From assembly GCF_039555535.1 (NCBI RefSeq), contig NZ_CP154630.1, positions 2,369,001 to 2,433,000 of the forward strand: a DNA stretch of 64,000 bases, read 5' to 3'. The stretch comes from Stenotrophomonas maltophilia. Its GTDB lineage: Bacteria > Pseudomonadota > Gammaproteobacteria > Xanthomonadales > Xanthomonadaceae. The notes below the pieces were generated by a model. The model did no database searches and was not told the DNA's origin. It saw only the letters and a program-made list of their open reading frames with translations. Position numbers and translations under genes: made by a program. How positions within the stretch are numbered: position 1 is the stretch's first letter; each line of letters opens with the position of its first letter. Below, one piece after another: positions 8,200 to 17,473 of this stretch.

Positions 8200-9146
8200 G
8201 GGCCTTCAGTTACGAACGCGCGAAATCCCCGGCCGAGGCCGCCAGGGCCGTCGCCGGTACCGAGGGCGCGAAGTTCCTGGCCGGAGGGACCAACCTGCTC
8301 GACCTGATGAAGCTGGAGGTCGAGACGCCCGCGCACCTGGTCGATGTGCAGGACATCGGCCTGGACAGGATCGAACCCACCGACGAGGGCGGCCTGCGCA
8401 TCGGCACGCTGGTCACCAATACCGCACTGGCCTCGCATGAGCGCGTGCGCCGCGACTACGCGGTGCTGACCCGCGCGATCGTGGCAGGTGCCTCCGGGCA
8501 GTTGCGCAACAAAGCCACCACCGGCGGCAACCTGCTGCAGCGCACGCGCTGCCCGTATTTCTACGACCCCAATCTGCCCTGCAACAAGCGCCTGCCCGGA
8601 TCCGGCTGCGGCGCACTCGAGGGGTTCTCCCGGCAGATGGGCGTGATCGGCACCTCGGACAGCTGCATCGCGACCTATCCGGGCGACATGGCGGTGGCCC
8701 TGCGGGTGCTGGACGCCTCGATCCAGACCGTCAGGGGTGACGGCAGTACGCGCAGCATCCCGATTGCCGATTTCCATCGTTCCCCCGGCGACAAGCCGCA
8801 GCAGGACAACGTGCTGCAGCGCGGTGAGCTGATCACCCACGTCACGCTGCCAGAACCCCTGGGCGGTCGGCACGTGTACCACAAGGTACGTGACCGCGCG
8901 TCCTATGCGTTCGCACTGGTGTCGGTCGCCGCGGTCGTGCAGCGTGACGGCTCGGCGCGGTTCGCCTTCGGTGGGGTTGCGCCGAAGCCGTGGCGCGTCG
9001 AGGCAGCCGAACCGCTGCTGCGCGACGGCGTAAAGGCCGCGGCCCGGCAGGTGTTCGCCGGTGCCCGTCCGACGCCGGAGAACGCGTTCAAGATCGCGCT
9101 CGCCGAGCGCACCCTCGCAGCCGTGCTGGTGGAAGGAGAGCGCTGA
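8196..9146 (+). CDS. paoB: Aldehyde oxidoreductase, FAD-binding subunit
   Basis: A 316-residue FAD subunit that passes electrons from the iron-sulfur subunit. It has the FAD-binding [15 protein letters not shown] segment near the N-terminus and the CO-dehydrogenase flavoprotein C-terminal domain. The insert [17 protein letters not shown] with GSGCGALEG supplies the Cys residues for the extra [4Fe-4S] cluster that distinguishes PaoB from ordinary xanthine dehydrogenase FAD subunits. The gene overlaps paoA by 4 bases and paoC by one base (TGATG). Confidence 0.93.
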   Translation: MRAFSYERAKSPAEAARAVAGTEGAKFLAGGTNLLDLMKLEVETPAHLVDVQDIGLDRIEPTDEGGLRIGTLVTNTALASHERVRRDYAVLTRAIVAGASGQLRNKATTGGNLLQRTRCPYFYDPNLPCNKRLPGSGCGALEGFSRQMGVIGTSDSCIATYPGDMAVALRVLDASIQTVRGDGSTRSIPIADFHRSPGDKPQQDNVLQRGELITHVTLPEPLGGRHVYHKVRDRASYAFALVSVAAVVQRDGSARFAFGGVAPKPWRVEAAEPLLRDGVKAAARQVFAGARPTPENAFKIALAERTLAAVLVEGER

Positions 9147-11350
9147 TGCCCCTTGAATTCAACGCCCCCGCCGGCGACAACCTGTTCGACAAGGCCAAGG
9201 TCGTCGGCAAGTCGACGCCGCGCATCGACGGTCCACGCAAGACCACCGGCACCGCCCCCTATGCCTACGAGCGCCACGACGTGGCGCCGAACCAGGCCTA
9301 CGGCTACATCGTCGGTGCGGGCATCGGCAAGGGGCGCATCATTTCGATGGATGCCTCCCGCGCACGTGCCGCGCCCGGCGTACTGGCGGTCATCACCGCA
9401 CCGGAAACCAAGCCGGTCGGCACATCGAACTGGAACAATGCGCCGCTGTTCGGCGGACCCGAAGTGGCCCACTACCATCAGGCCATCGCCTGCGTGGTGG
9501 CAGAGACCTTCGAGCAGGCCCGCGCCGCCGCGGCGCTGATCCGCACCCGCTACGAGCGCGACAAGGGCCGCTTCGATTTCCCCGCCCTGGCACCAACCGC
9601 GCCGCTGGCAAAGGGACGCGACGGCAAGCCCGACCGGCAGACGCTGGGCGAATTCGACACCGCCTACGCGAGCGCCGCGGTCAAGCTGGACGAGACGTAC
9701 CACACCTCCGACGAAAGTCATTCGATGATGGAGCCGCACGCCACCATCGCCGCCTGGGAGGGCGACACGCTCACGCTGTGGACGGCGAACCAGATGATCG
9801 AATGGGCCAGGCAAGGCATGGCGGCGATCCTCGGCATCGATCCTGCCAAAGTGCGCGTGGACTCGCCCTATATCGGCGGCGGATTTGGCGGCAAGCTGTT
9901 CATCCGTGCCGACGCGGTGCTGGCCGCGCTGGCGGCCAAGCAGGTCGGGCGGCCGGTGAAGATCGCGCTGCAACGCCCATTGATGCCCAACAACACCACG
10001 CACCGGCACGCCACCCTCCAGCGCGTGCGGATCGGCTGCGGAAAGGATGGCCGGATCTCCGCCATCGCCCATGAGAACTGGTCGGGCAACATCAACGGCG
10101 AGGACGGCGAGAACGGTGCCCTGCAGACGCCCAAGCTCTATGCAGGCGCCAACCGCCTGGTGGCCAACTACATCGCCACGCTCGACATGCCCGAAGGCAA
10201 TGCGATGCGCGCACCGGGCGAAGCACCGGGCCACATGGCGCTGGAAGTGGCGATGGACGAAATGGCCGAGAAGCTGGGCCTCGACCCGATCGCGTTCCGC
10301 ATCCTCAACGAGCCCGAGGTCGTGCCCGGCGATCCGTCCAAGAAGTTCTCCGACCGCAACCTGGTGCGCTGCCTGCGCGAAGGCGCGGAGCGCTTCAACT
10401 GGAGCAAGCGCAACCCCAGGCCGGCGCAGGTCAGGGAAGGGGACTGGCTGGTCGGCATGGGCGTGTCTGCGGGCTATCGCGGCGCACCGACGATGAAGTC
10501 GGCGGCGCGGGTCCGGCTTGACGGCCAGGGCGGAGTGATTGTCGAGACCGACATGACCGACATCGGCACCGGCTCCTACACGATCATCGCGCAGACGGCA
10601 GCCGAGACCATGGGCGTGCCGCTGGAGCGGGTCCAGGTGACCCTCGGTGACTCCCGTCATCCCGCCTCCGCCGGCTCCGGCGGCCAGTGGGGCGCGGCAA
10701 GCTCCACCGCAGGCGTGTACGCGGCGTGCGTCAGCCTGCGCCGCAAGGTGGGTGAGAAACTGGGCTTCGACGGCGACACCGCAGACTTCGCCAATGGCCG
10801 CATCCAGGCGGGTGGGCGGACCATCAAGCTGGCGGAGGCGGGCACACTGTCGGCGGAGGACGGCATTGCCTTCGGCGACTTCAAACAAGGCTACGACGTC
10901 GGCACCTATGCAGGGCATTTCTGCGAGGTCGCCGTGCATGCCTACACGGGAGAGACGCGCATCCGCCGCATGCTTGCCGTATGCGATGGCGGCCGGATTC
11001 TCAATCCGCTGTCCGCACGCAGCCAGGTCATCGGCGGGATGGTGATGGGTGCGGGCGCGACCCTGATGGAGGAGCTGGTGGTCGACAAACGGCTGGGCTT
11101 GTTCATCAACCACGACCTTGCGGGCTACGAGGTTCCCGTGCACGCCGACATCCCGTACCAGGAAGTGGTCTTCCTCGACACGCTGGATCCGGTGATCTCG
11201 CCGATGAAGGCCAAGGGTGTGGGTGAACTGGGCATCTGCGGGGTCGGCGCCGCGATCGCCAATGCGATCTACAACGCAACCGGCGTGCGCGTGCGCAACT
11301 ATCCCATCACCCTGGACAAGCTGCTGCCCGGCTTGCCCGACGTAGGCTGA
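9146..11350 (+). CDS. paoC: Aldehyde oxidoreductase, molybdenum-binding subunit
   Basis: A 734-residue catalytic subunit that binds the molybdenum cofactor and oxidises aldehydes, probably aromatic ones, to acids in the periplasm. Landmarks in order are GKSTPRIDGPRKTTGTAPYA at the start, the SPYIGGGFGGK cofactor loop, AMRAPGEAPGHMALE, the GSGGQWGAASS segment and the KAKGVGELGICG end with the catalytic Glu. It has no signal of its own, as expected for a protein exported with PaoA by the Tat system. The start overlaps the paoB stop. Confidence 0.94.
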   Translation: MPLEFNAPAGDNLFDKAKVVGKSTPRIDGPRKTTGTAPYAYERHDVAPNQAYGYIVGAGIGKGRIISMDASRARAAPGVLAVITAPETKPVGTSNWNNAPLFGGPEVAHYHQAIACVVAETFEQARAAAALIRTRYERDKGRFDFPALAPTAPLAKGRDGKPDRQTLGEFDTAYASAAVKLDETYHTSDESHSMMEPHATIAAWEGDTLTLWTANQMIEWARQGMAAILGIDPAKVRVDSPYIGGGFGGKLFIRADAVLAALAAKQVGRPVKIALQRPLMPNNTTHRHATLQRVRIGCGKDGRISAIAHENWSGNINGEDGENGALQTPKLYAGANRLVANYIATLDMPEGNAMRAPGEAPGHMALEVAMDEMAEKLGLDPIAFRILNEPEVVPGDPSKKFSDRNLVRCLREGAERFNWSKRNPRPAQVREGDWLVGMGVSAGYRGAPTMKSAARVRLDGQGGVIVETDMTDIGTGSYTIIAQTAAETMGVPLERVQVTLGDSRHPASAGSGGQWGAASSTAGVYAACVSLRRKVGEKLGFDGDTADFANGRIQAGGRTIKLAEAGTLSAEDGIAFGDFKQGYDVGTYAGHFCEVAVHAYTGETRIRRMLAVCDGGRILNPLSARSQVIGGMVMGAGATLMEELVVDKRLGLFINHDLAGYEVPVHADIPYQEVVFLDTLDPVISPMKAKGVGELGICGVGAAIANAIYNATGVRVRNYPITLDKLLPGLPDVG

Positions 11351-11358
11351 GGTTGCGC

Positions 11359-12420
11359 ATGGACCGACCCGTAGCCTCACCCGCGCCGGAGGCTTCAGCG
11401 GTAGGCGGAGGGGAGCCCGGCGATCTTGCCGGGGACCTGTCCGCAGCGCCGGGCTTCCTCACCGAAGGCAGCCCGCGCGGCGTGCTCGAGACGGCCTTGA
11501 CGCGCGTGCGCGCGGGGGAGCACGCCGTGCTCGCGCTGGTGCTGGAAACTGAGGGCTCCACCTACGCCGGTGCCGGCGACATGGTGCTGTTCTGCAACGG
11601 CGGCCAGGTCGGCTGGCTCAGCGGCGGATGCCTGGAGCCCGAGCTCGCGCGACGCGCGGAGCAGGTGAACGCGGCAGGGCGGGTCGACTGGATCGAGATC
11701 GACACCCGCAGTGACGACGACCTGTTGAGTGGGTCCGCGCTCGGGTGCCGCGGCCGGCTGCGGATTGCGCTCCTGCCATTGCGTGCCATGGCCGGCATCG
11801 ACGTTGTCATCGAGGCATGGCTGCGCGAGGGTGTGCCACTACAGCGCGAGCTTCGTGCATCGGGGCAGATCGTTTTCCGCGCCGGCCACCGCGAGCAGGC
11901 GTGGCAGCTGCATCCGATGGAGGGTACGCAGCCCTTTGGCGAGGGTGCGTGGCGTTTGCCGTTGCCCCGGCTTCCGCGGGCCCTGGTGTTGGGGGGCGGT
12001 CCCGAAACTCCCTTCCTGGTTCCGTTGCTGCGGGGCCTGGGGTGGCGGGTCAGCGTGGCCGAACGGCGAGCGCGCTGGGCCTCAGCCGGGCAGGGTGCGG
12101 ATGCGCATCTTCAGGCCAGCCCGGCCGAGGCCCTTCATGGCGACCCGTGCGACGCGGCACTGGTGATGCATCACGATTTCGAACTGGACCGGGAGGCGCT
12201 GGTGGCCCTGGCTGATACCAAAGTCGCGTTCATTGGACTGCTGGGTCCGCGGCGAAGGCGCGAGGACCTGTTCAAGCTGCTGACACCGGATCAGCGCCAC
12301 CGCCTTTCCCCGAGACTTCGATCACCTGTCGGCCTGGACATCGGCGGCCGAGGGCCAGAGGCGATTTCGCTCAGCATCGCCGCACAGCTGCAGCAATGGC
12401 GAAGCGCGCACGGCAGGTGA
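11359..12420 (+). CDS. paoD: PaoD/XdhC-type molybdenum cofactor insertion chaperone
   Basis: A 353-residue XdhC/CoxI family protein. The N-terminal XdhC domain has LETEGSTYAGAGDMVLFCNGG and GWLSGGCLEPELARRA. A C-terminal Rossmann-like domain carries ALVLGGGPETPFLVPLL and ends in LGPRRRREDL and GLDIGGRGPEAISLSIAAQL. Family members bind the cofactor and deliver the modified form to the partner enzyme. It starts 8 bases after paoC. TTG 11353 is also possible, but ATG 11359 is a normal start. Its 3' end overlaps the next gene by 25 bases. Confidence 0.88.
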   Translation: MDRPVASPAPEASAVGGGEPGDLAGDLSAAPGFLTEGSPRGVLETALTRVRAGEHAVLALVLETEGSTYAGAGDMVLFCNGGQVGWLSGGCLEPELARRAEQVNAAGRVDWIEIDTRSDDDLLSGSALGCRGRLRIALLPLRAMAGIDVVIEAWLREGVPLQRELRASGQIVFRAGHREQAWQLHPMEGTQPFGEGAWRLPLPRLPRALVLGGGPETPFLVPLLRGLGWRVSVAERRARWASAGQGADAHLQASPAEALHGDPCDAALVMHHDFELDREALVALADTKVAFIGLLGPRRRREDLFKLLTPDQRHRLSPRLRSPVGLDIGGRGPEAISLSIAAQLQQWRSAHGR

Positions 12421-13022
12421 CTGACGCGCATGCGGTCGTCGTGCTGGCTGCCGGCGGGAGCACCCGACTTGGCCAGCCCAAGCAGCTTCTGACCCGGCAG
12501 GGCGAGACCCTGGTACATCGCGTGGTGCGGTTGGCGCGCGAGCTCGCGCCAGCGCAGGTGCTGGTCGTGGTGGGCGCAAACGCACAGGCCGTGACATCCA
12601 GCATTGCCGGGCTGGACGCCACTCCGGTAACCAACCACCACTGGGAACGCGGCCTGGCGAGCAGTCTGCAGGTTGCCGGCGCACACCTGCTGCCCACGGT
12701 GACCGCGGTGATGGTCGTGGCATGCGACCAGCCCGCAATCGAGCGCTCCCATCTGCAGGCGCTGCTTTCCGGTGCCCGCGCCTCGGCATCAGGGTGCGCT
12801 GGCACCCGTCATGGAGACGCGCTTGGCATTCCTGCAGTAGTGCCGCGCGCATGGTTCAATCAAGTGGGTGCAAGCGGTGACCGCGGCTTCGGAGCGCGCC
12901 TGCGGCAACTTCCTGTCGATACGGTGCATGTCCTACAGGCACCGGAACTGGGCCTGGATATCGACACGCCAGAAGATCTTGCGCGTGCGCGCGATGCGGG
13001 ATGGATCGATGCCGGGAGGTGA
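12396..13022 (+). CDS. mocA: MocA-like molybdenum cofactor cytidylyltransferase
   Basis: A 208-residue NTP-transferase-fold protein with the nucleotide motif VVLAAGGSTRLGQPKQLL (residues 15-32), the CDQPAI metal-binding Asp and the GLDIDTPEDLARA end. Relatives convert molybdopterin-Mo into the cytosine dinucleotide form that PaoC-type enzymes need. Its overlap with paoD places it last in the pao operon. It therefore acts in the cytoplasm before cofactor insertion and Tat export. Confidence 0.88.
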   Translation: MAKRARQVTDAHAVVVLAAGGSTRLGQPKQLLTRQGETLVHRVVRLARELAPAQVLVVVGANAQAVTSSIAGLDATPVTNHHWERGLASSLQVAGAHLLPTVTAVMVVACDQPAIERSHLQALLSGARASASGCAGTRHGDALGIPAVVPRAWFNQVGASGDRGFGARLRQLPVDTVHVLQAPELGLDIDTPEDLARARDAGWIDAGR

Positions 13023-13105
13023 CTCGCATGATCACTGGGCCAATGCCTGTCGCGCAGGTGACTAGCGGCAGGGCTGCAGCCCTAACCCTCGCTGCCCGCA
13101 ACCCT

Positions 13106-13130
13106 GTAGAGTCGGGCGATGCTCGACTAC
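13106..13130. repeat. SMAG-like palindromic repeat, best copy
   Basis: A 25-bp near-perfect palindrome: GTAGAGTCGGGC, loop GAT region, GCTCGACTAC. It starts with the GTAG signature and lies at the 3' end of the converging hypothetical gene at 13127, a usual location for such repeats in Stenotrophomonas. Confidence 0.65.
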
Positions 13131-13597
13131 GGCACGCCACATCGCGCCCCATCAGGCACATCACTAGCAAGACTCTGCAGCACCCGATCCAACAGAACAG
13201 GTTCCGGCACGCCAGCCAGTACCTGCTCCAGGTAATCCAACGGCTCCAACTGCCATTGGAGGAGCGCCTGCAACCGCACAACGGCGGGCGCCCGCTGCTT
13301 CGCGTCCAGCGAGGTCCACAACAGCAGATGTTGCGGGCGCCTCTCCAGCAAGAGCACCGGAACGCCGTTGCAACGAATCTGGAAAGCGACATCCCGTTGC
13401 CGTTCAACGAACTGGAAGCCCTGTCGTGGCCGAGCCTCCACGAACTGCGCGGCTTGGCGGCGCAGCTGTGAAAAGCGACTGTCAGTGATGCTGTGGAACG
13501 CGAGCTGCTCGGGGACAGGGCGCTCCGACCACCAAAGTAGTGCCGCGACCACCGTCGTGAGGAGCAGCGCTGTGGCCGCCCAGCGGCACCACGCCAC
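13127..13597 (-). CDS. Hypothetical membrane-anchored protein
   Basis: A 156-residue protein with one N-terminal hydrophobic segment (ATALLLTTVVAALLWW, residues 8-23) and a soluble, Gln- and Arg-rich remainder that probably faces the periplasm. No family is recognised. It starts with GTG directly after the TGA of the upstream gene at 13598, so the two form an operon. Its 3' end runs into the palindromic repeat at 13106-13130. Confidence 0.6.
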   Translation of the reverse strand: MAWCRWAATALLLTTVVAALLWWSERPVPEQLAFHSITDSRFSQLRRQAAQFVEARPRQGFQFVERQRDVAFQIRCNGVPVLLLERRPQHLLLWTSLDAKQRAPAVVRLQALLQWQLEPLDYLEQVLAGVPEPVLLDRVLQSLASDVPDGARCGVP

Positions 13598-13954
13598 TCA
13601 ACCCTCCGGATGCAGTCGCGTACTGGCGTGTGCGGTGAGGCCCAGCCCGGCCATGATCAGCCCCTCCATCACGCGCGGGCCGACGTACTGTTCCAGTTCG
13701 CCGTTCTCGCGGGCCCGCTGCGCGGCCAGCAGGATTTCCAGCACCACGCGAAGGCCGGACAGCGAGCAGTCCGTATCGGCCAGGGCCAATCGTCGGCCGG
13801 GCATCTGATGCCGTTCCGGCCAGGGCTGGCCATCGGAGGCAGCGCCGGAGCCGATGCTATGCAGCAGGGCGATGAGGGTGTTCGGATCAAGCGCAGCGCC
13901 GTTGGCAGGCGCATCGTGGATCGGGTGCGGGGCAGGGGAGTGGGGCTTGGTCAT
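13598..13954 (-). CDS. Hypothetical protein, possibly DUF3077-like
   Basis: A 118-residue soluble protein, first gene of a two-gene unit. The N-terminus is Pro/His-rich (MTKPHSPAPHPIHDA). The rest forms helices (LDPNTLIALLHSIG, SGLRVVLEILLAAQRARENGELEQYVG, RVMEGLIMAGLGL). Small proteins with a similar layout occur in Pseudomonas and Xanthomonadaceae near structured spacers, but I cannot name the family with certainty. AGGAGC stands about 7 bases before ATG 13954. Confidence 0.6.
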   Translation of the reverse strand: MTKPHSPAPHPIHDAPANGAALDPNTLIALLHSIGSGAASDGQPWPERHQMPGRRLALADTDCSLSGLRVVLEILLAAQRARENGELEQYVGPRVMEGLIMAGLGLTAHASTRLHPEG

Positions 13955-13982
13955 GGCTGGGCTCCTTGCGTGCAGGCAGAAG

Positions 13983-14184
13983 CCGCCACCGATAAAGGTG
14001 GCGGACGATGCGTGGTTCGAAACCCGGCGTTCGCTGAACCGGCGGGCACAAGGCCCCCACGCACCGCCCGCCATAGCCGGCCGACGGATTGCCAGCCGGC
14101 ACCACACAGGGTGATGCCGGCTGGCAAGCGTTTACTTCAACGAACTACCGGGGTTTCGAATCCCGGCCACCCGTTTCCGGTGGC
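13983..14184. ncRNA. Structured spacer with several hairpins, candidate small RNA or untranslated leader
   Basis: Within 200 bp there are four stems: CCGCCACC with GGTGGCGG (13983-14004), GGCGGGC with GCCCGCC (about 14040-14073), a perfect 13-bp pair TTGCCAGCCGGCA with TGCCGGCTGGCAA (14089-14127), and GCCACC with GGTGGC (14166-14184). The related strings GGTTCGAAACCCGGC (about 14014) and GGTTTCGAATCCCGGC (about 14152) mark the two sides. This density of pairing is unlike ordinary spacer. It may be an RNA leader of the gene at 13954, a terminator cluster or a degenerate mobile repeat. Confidence 0.4.
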
Positions 14185-14408
14185 ACGCAAAGAAATACGC
14201 CCGGTTGTGCGCGATGCCAATGCAGTAAGGCCGATGCCGTCACCACAATCAACATTTTCAGAATCGTTGCATATGGCGCAGTGGGGCCGGATCCTTGCGC
14301 TGCAAGGCCAGCGGCGATGTTGGCTCTGGATGCTCGCGGACTGTTGGCATCCGCCCGCCGGGGTCATGGGGAGGCGGTTGCGACAGTTTTGCCAGGGGCG
14401 ATCAGGCG

Positions 14409-15164
14409 TCAGTAACCCTTCAACGCGGCCTTGGTCCGCTCCAGCCATGCGGCATTGTGGCTGCGCGCGTGGCGCGACCAGTGCTGGGCATCGTCGATGA
14501 TGCCGGCGAACAGGCTGCGGGCTTGCTCGCGGTCGTCGGGTTGCGACTGTGCCATCAGCCATTCGGCATACAGACAGCGGGCGGCCGCGTCATTTCCGCA
14601 CTCCACCGCGCGCTCGAACGCGGCACGGGTGCCGGACGCTTGGGCAGCCGCCAGTGCCTGCGCGTAAAGCAGGGTTTGTTCCGGCTTGCGGCGCACATCC
14701 GGGTGGCGGGCGAACAGGCCGTCCAGTGTCTCCGCCGCAAGCGCGGGCTGCCCGGAATCGAGGCGGGCACGCGCCAGGCCGGTCAAGATGTAGGGATCGT
14801 CGCCCAGTGGCGAGCTGGCTGCCTGCTCAAGCAGGGCTCTGGCTTCCTCGGCCTGGCCGGCATCCAGCAGCGTCATACCCAGGCGAACCCGATTCTGCAC
14901 GGTGGGCGTGCGGGCCAGCTCGGCACGGGCGTTGCGAAGGTCCTGGCCCGGGTCCATGAGCTGCTTGGCGGAACGGACGACCTGCCGGGCACCGCGCGAA
15001 TGACGGACTTCGGGAAAGTAGATCGCCAGGAAGTAAACGACGCTGCCGAGCAGCGGGAACGAGAAGAGCAGAATGAGCCAATAGAGGTTCTGGCCCGAGC
15101 GGATGGCGTGCACCGCGAAGTAGATGGCCGCCAGTACGTGGAGTCCGATTCCGATATAGGGCAT
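14409..15164 (-). CDS. Membrane protein with TPR-like repeats
   Basis: A 251-residue protein. Two hydrophobic N-terminal helices (GIGLHVLAAIYFAVHAI and LYWLILLFSFPLLGSVVYFLAIYF, residues 4-52) anchor a cytoplasmic helical-repeat domain. Its units include VRLGMTLLDAGQAEEARALLEQA, TGLARARLDSGQPALAAETLDGLF and LYAQALAAAQASGTRAAFERAV. The architecture is that of PLDc_N/tetratricopeptide-type envelope scaffolds; no enzyme motif is present. ATG 15164 is chosen because translation further upstream is low-complexity and lacks a binding site. Confidence 0.75.
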   Translation of the reverse strand: MPYIGIGLHVLAAIYFAVHAIRSGQNLYWLILLFSFPLLGSVVYFLAIYFPEVRHSRGARQVVRSAKQLMDPGQDLRNARAELARTPTVQNRVRLGMTLLDAGQAEEARALLEQAASSPLGDDPYILTGLARARLDSGQPALAAETLDGLFARHPDVRRKPEQTLLYAQALAAAQASGTRAAFERAVECGNDAAARCLYAEWLMAQSQPDDREQARSLFAGIIDDAQHWSRHARSHNAAWLERTKAALKGY

Positions 15165-15356
15165 GTGCGCCGCCTCGTCCTTGTGAGGGGTGGAACTATA
15201 GTGGGGGAGGGGTGGGGCGCCAATGGGGTGGGGTGATCGAGCGTGACGCGTCACGTTAATAGAGTGAGTTCTGCAGGACGGAGCGCTGCATGCCACTATG
15301 TGGCGGGGCTGCATTGATGGAAGGGGATACATGGAACGTACGAAAAAACACTGACG

Positions 15357-16040
15357 ATGGCCGATGTTGCTGGATGGGGTTCGGCGCTCGTCACCTTTGG
15401 ATTGATTCAAGGGGCTTTGTACCTAAAGGAGTATTGGGGGCACTTCGGCCTGGATCCCTTTCAGTTTGTTGCGGTGAGTGAGCTTGCACTGGCAGGGCTT
15501 GCTGGGATCGGCATGGTGTTATTTATCATGCTGCTCGCCTCGCTGTTTGGCGGCCGGGTGGAGATGAAGGTCACGAGCGGCAGCTCCAAAAGCAAGCTGT
15601 TCGCATGGCTGTTTCCAGTGCTTTTCTTCACTGTCCTGGGGCTGCTGCTTTGGTGGTCGAACACGTGGCCTCTTCTGATAGGGGTTCTTCTAACGGTCAT
15701 CTGTGCGTTGATCGTGCATCTTTCGCCGGTGGTGCCCACCGCAGTGAAAGATTCCCCTTGGCTGATCTACGCCTTGGTGATGCTGGTCTACGTCTCGATA
15801 GCGTCAAGCATGCTTGGCTCCCAGCGTGCCGAGAAGATTTCCTCTGGTGGCGGCAAGCACGTGACGGCTGTGACTGTTGATGGAAAGGTGCAGGGCGACC
15901 TACGCCTGATTGGTCGTCTTGGTGACAGCTATGCACTGTGGGACCTGGCGCGGAAGGCTACAGTGCTTGTGCCTGTTGGCGATGTCGGGAGGTTGGAGAT
16001 TCTGGGAAAAGGTGTGATTCCTGTTCCGGCAACCCAATAG
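15357..16040 (+). CDS. Hypothetical multi-spanning membrane protein
   Basis: A 227-residue protein with about four transmembrane helices (residues about 5-20, 43-66, 81-98, 103-120 and possibly 136-152) and a soluble C-terminal domain of some 70 residues (VTAVTVDGKVQGDLRLIGRLGDSYALWDL) with a beta-rich, SH3-like look. I do not recognise the family. Codon use is less GC-rich than in the pao operon, which fits a horizontally acquired gene at the border of the variable region. Confidence 0.65.
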   Translation: MADVAGWGSALVTFGLIQGALYLKEYWGHFGLDPFQFVAVSELALAGLAGIGMVLFIMLLASLFGGRVEMKVTSGSSKSKLFAWLFPVLFFTVLGLLLWWSNTWPLLIGVLLTVICALIVHLSPVVPTAVKDSPWLIYALVMLVYVSIASSMLGSQRAEKISSGGGKHVTAVTVDGKVQGDLRLIGRLGDSYALWDLARKATVLVPVGDVGRLEILGKGVIPVPATQ

Positions 16041-16314
16041 GGCTGGATCTCGGCAAGCGTCAAGCTGAGAGTGGGAGTGCCCTTCAGTAAGGGGAGTGGC
16101 GTAGGTTGTTCATCCGGGGCATCGCCGGAAGATGGGGGAATGTCGCAACGATAGTATGCAAGACTTGCTGATCGCGTCGCCTTGGCGTTCGACCATCTTC
16201 AACGAGTCCATCAGGGGCAAGGGCTATGATCACACTGTGCCGCGCAGGATGTTTCAACGACCACTATCAGCGGAGGCCCAGCCTATCGAGCAGCTAGGCA
16301 AACCCGGTGACTAA

Positions 16315-16578
16315 CTCACGATCCCAAACATAGAACTGACCAACGAGCTTGTTCAAGCCCTCTTGGATCGCCCCTCCCAGACGGATCTTCTGAAGGCTGC
16401 CAATCGCCGGTTCAAGAAATACCCCAAGAAGCTCGATGACCTAAGCCTTTTGAATGATCCTGGTGAAGTCCACAAGTTGACCTTGAACGCACCTCCGGTT
16501 TCAGATGTCTGGGAGGCGCATAGTTGCACTCAGCAGTGTGAGCGACTTGTTTCGCGTTACGTCTTAGGGGATACCTAA
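16315..16578 (+). pseudogene. Unidentified reading-frame remnant
   Basis: A frame open from just after the TAA at 16312 to 16578 encodes a gene-like peptide (LVQALLDRPSQTDLLKAANR, then KKLDDLSLLNDPGEVH and SCTQQCERLVSRYVLGD). It has no ATG and no ribosome binding site near its start. A second short frame at 16132-16314 precedes it. The stretch 16041-16651 therefore looks like decayed accessory DNA with no intact gene. Confidence 0.25.
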
Positions 16579-16651
16579 GCTGTTCCGATATTCATCGCAA
16601 ACATTGTTCCAAAGACGCCCGAACTCAAGAGACTCATTGGTAGCCATACCA

Positions 16652-17419
16652 TTATCGGTCTGACCTACGCGCTTCGATCTCCTCACGGTACGCCTTGATG
16701 GCCTCGCCCGGAAGCCACACGTACTTATTCACCTCATCGAGCAGTTCTGGCCGTAGGGCCAGTGGCGAGTTGACCACATGTCGACGGTGGCGCCATTGCA
16801 GGGATTTACGATGGTGCTGGTTGAAGAGCAGATTCTTCCAGACCAGGGACGGGCGAGCGGGGTGGTCCCGCTTCGCCAATATCTTCTCTAGGACGCCGCC
16901 CGGAATGAGAAACCGGCGCGCTGGCTTGTGCAGTTCAAGTTCGATCGTTCTCAGGTACTTGGGTAGCATGTCGATGACCTCGCCCGCGCCGGTCGTGATC
17001 GTATGGTCGAGGACACGGCAGTAAAGCCGGACCTCCCATACCGCTCGGTCGAGCATGAGCAGTTCCTGGCCGTCCAGATGGTATGAGCTTTCCAGATAGC
17101 GGAAGCGGCCATAAGTATCTAAGTGCTCGATGATCTGCATTGACGTCGCGGACAAGGACATCTCGAACCGGGCTTGTTTGGTCAACTCCAGCGCCCGGGC
17201 CAGATCGTGTCTCAGCGACTCCTTGCCCTTCGGCTGCGGGATGCGGTTGTAGAGCAAGATGGCCTTGAGGTACTTTTCGATCGCCTGCAGCCCCGACCAC
17301 AGGAACTGCGGATACAGCGTCGTCCGGTATGCGGCCCGCGCCATGATGTAGTCCTGGTCGGCGATGTCACGGAAGGAGCGGGTGGCAAAGTCATTGAGAT
17401 AGATATCGTTGGCATTCAT
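16652..17419 (-). CDS. HEPN-domain protein
   Basis: A 255-residue protein whose N-terminal half is a HEPN helical bundle: DQDYIMARAAYRTTLYPQF, then the signature helix LWSGLQAIEKYLKAILLYNR, then SLRHDLARALEL. HEPN domains bind nucleic acid or nucleotides and often serve as RNases of toxin and defence systems. Here the canonical R-x4-6-H catalytic spacing is not obvious, so activity is uncertain. The basic C-terminal half (NQHHRKSLQWRHRRHV) could bind nucleic acid. It lies 54 bp downstream of the HEXXH protein gene on the same strand, as if in one operon. ATG 17419 is the first Met after a poor upstream extension. Confidence 0.65.
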   Translation of the reverse strand: MNANDIYLNDFATRSFRDIADQDYIMARAAYRTTLYPQFLWSGLQAIEKYLKAILLYNRIPQPKGKESLRHDLARALELTKQARFEMSLSATSMQIIEHLDTYGRFRYLESSYHLDGQELLMLDRAVWEVRLYCRVLDHTITTGAGEVIDMLPKYLRTIELELHKPARRFLIPGGVLEKILAKRDHPARPSLVWKNLLFNQHHRKSLQWRHRRHVVNSPLALRPELLDEVNKYVWLPGEAIKAYREEIEARRSDR

Positions 17420-17473
17420 GTGGCACGCTTCCTGCCTCTTCTCGCTTGGATCGAGTGAACTGCGCACCGTGCA

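Noticed and set aside
8903..11380. An 825-codon open frame on the minus strand
   Set aside because: It is opposite paoB and paoC, whose domains are unmistakable. It has His/Arg-rich composition typical of a shadow frame in high-GC DNA.
12322..12852. Minus-strand frames opposite mocA
   Set aside because: They are shadows of the cytidylyltransferase gene, whose nucleotide motif fixes the coding strand.
14146..14170. A tRNA T-arm-like string (GGGTTTCGAATCCC)
   Set aside because: The loop is too long for a T-loop, there is no acceptor or anticodon arm, and no CCA end. It belongs to the structured spacer.
16132..16314. A 60-codon plus-strand frame
   Set aside because: No binding site or recognisable motif; it lies in apparently decayed DNA.
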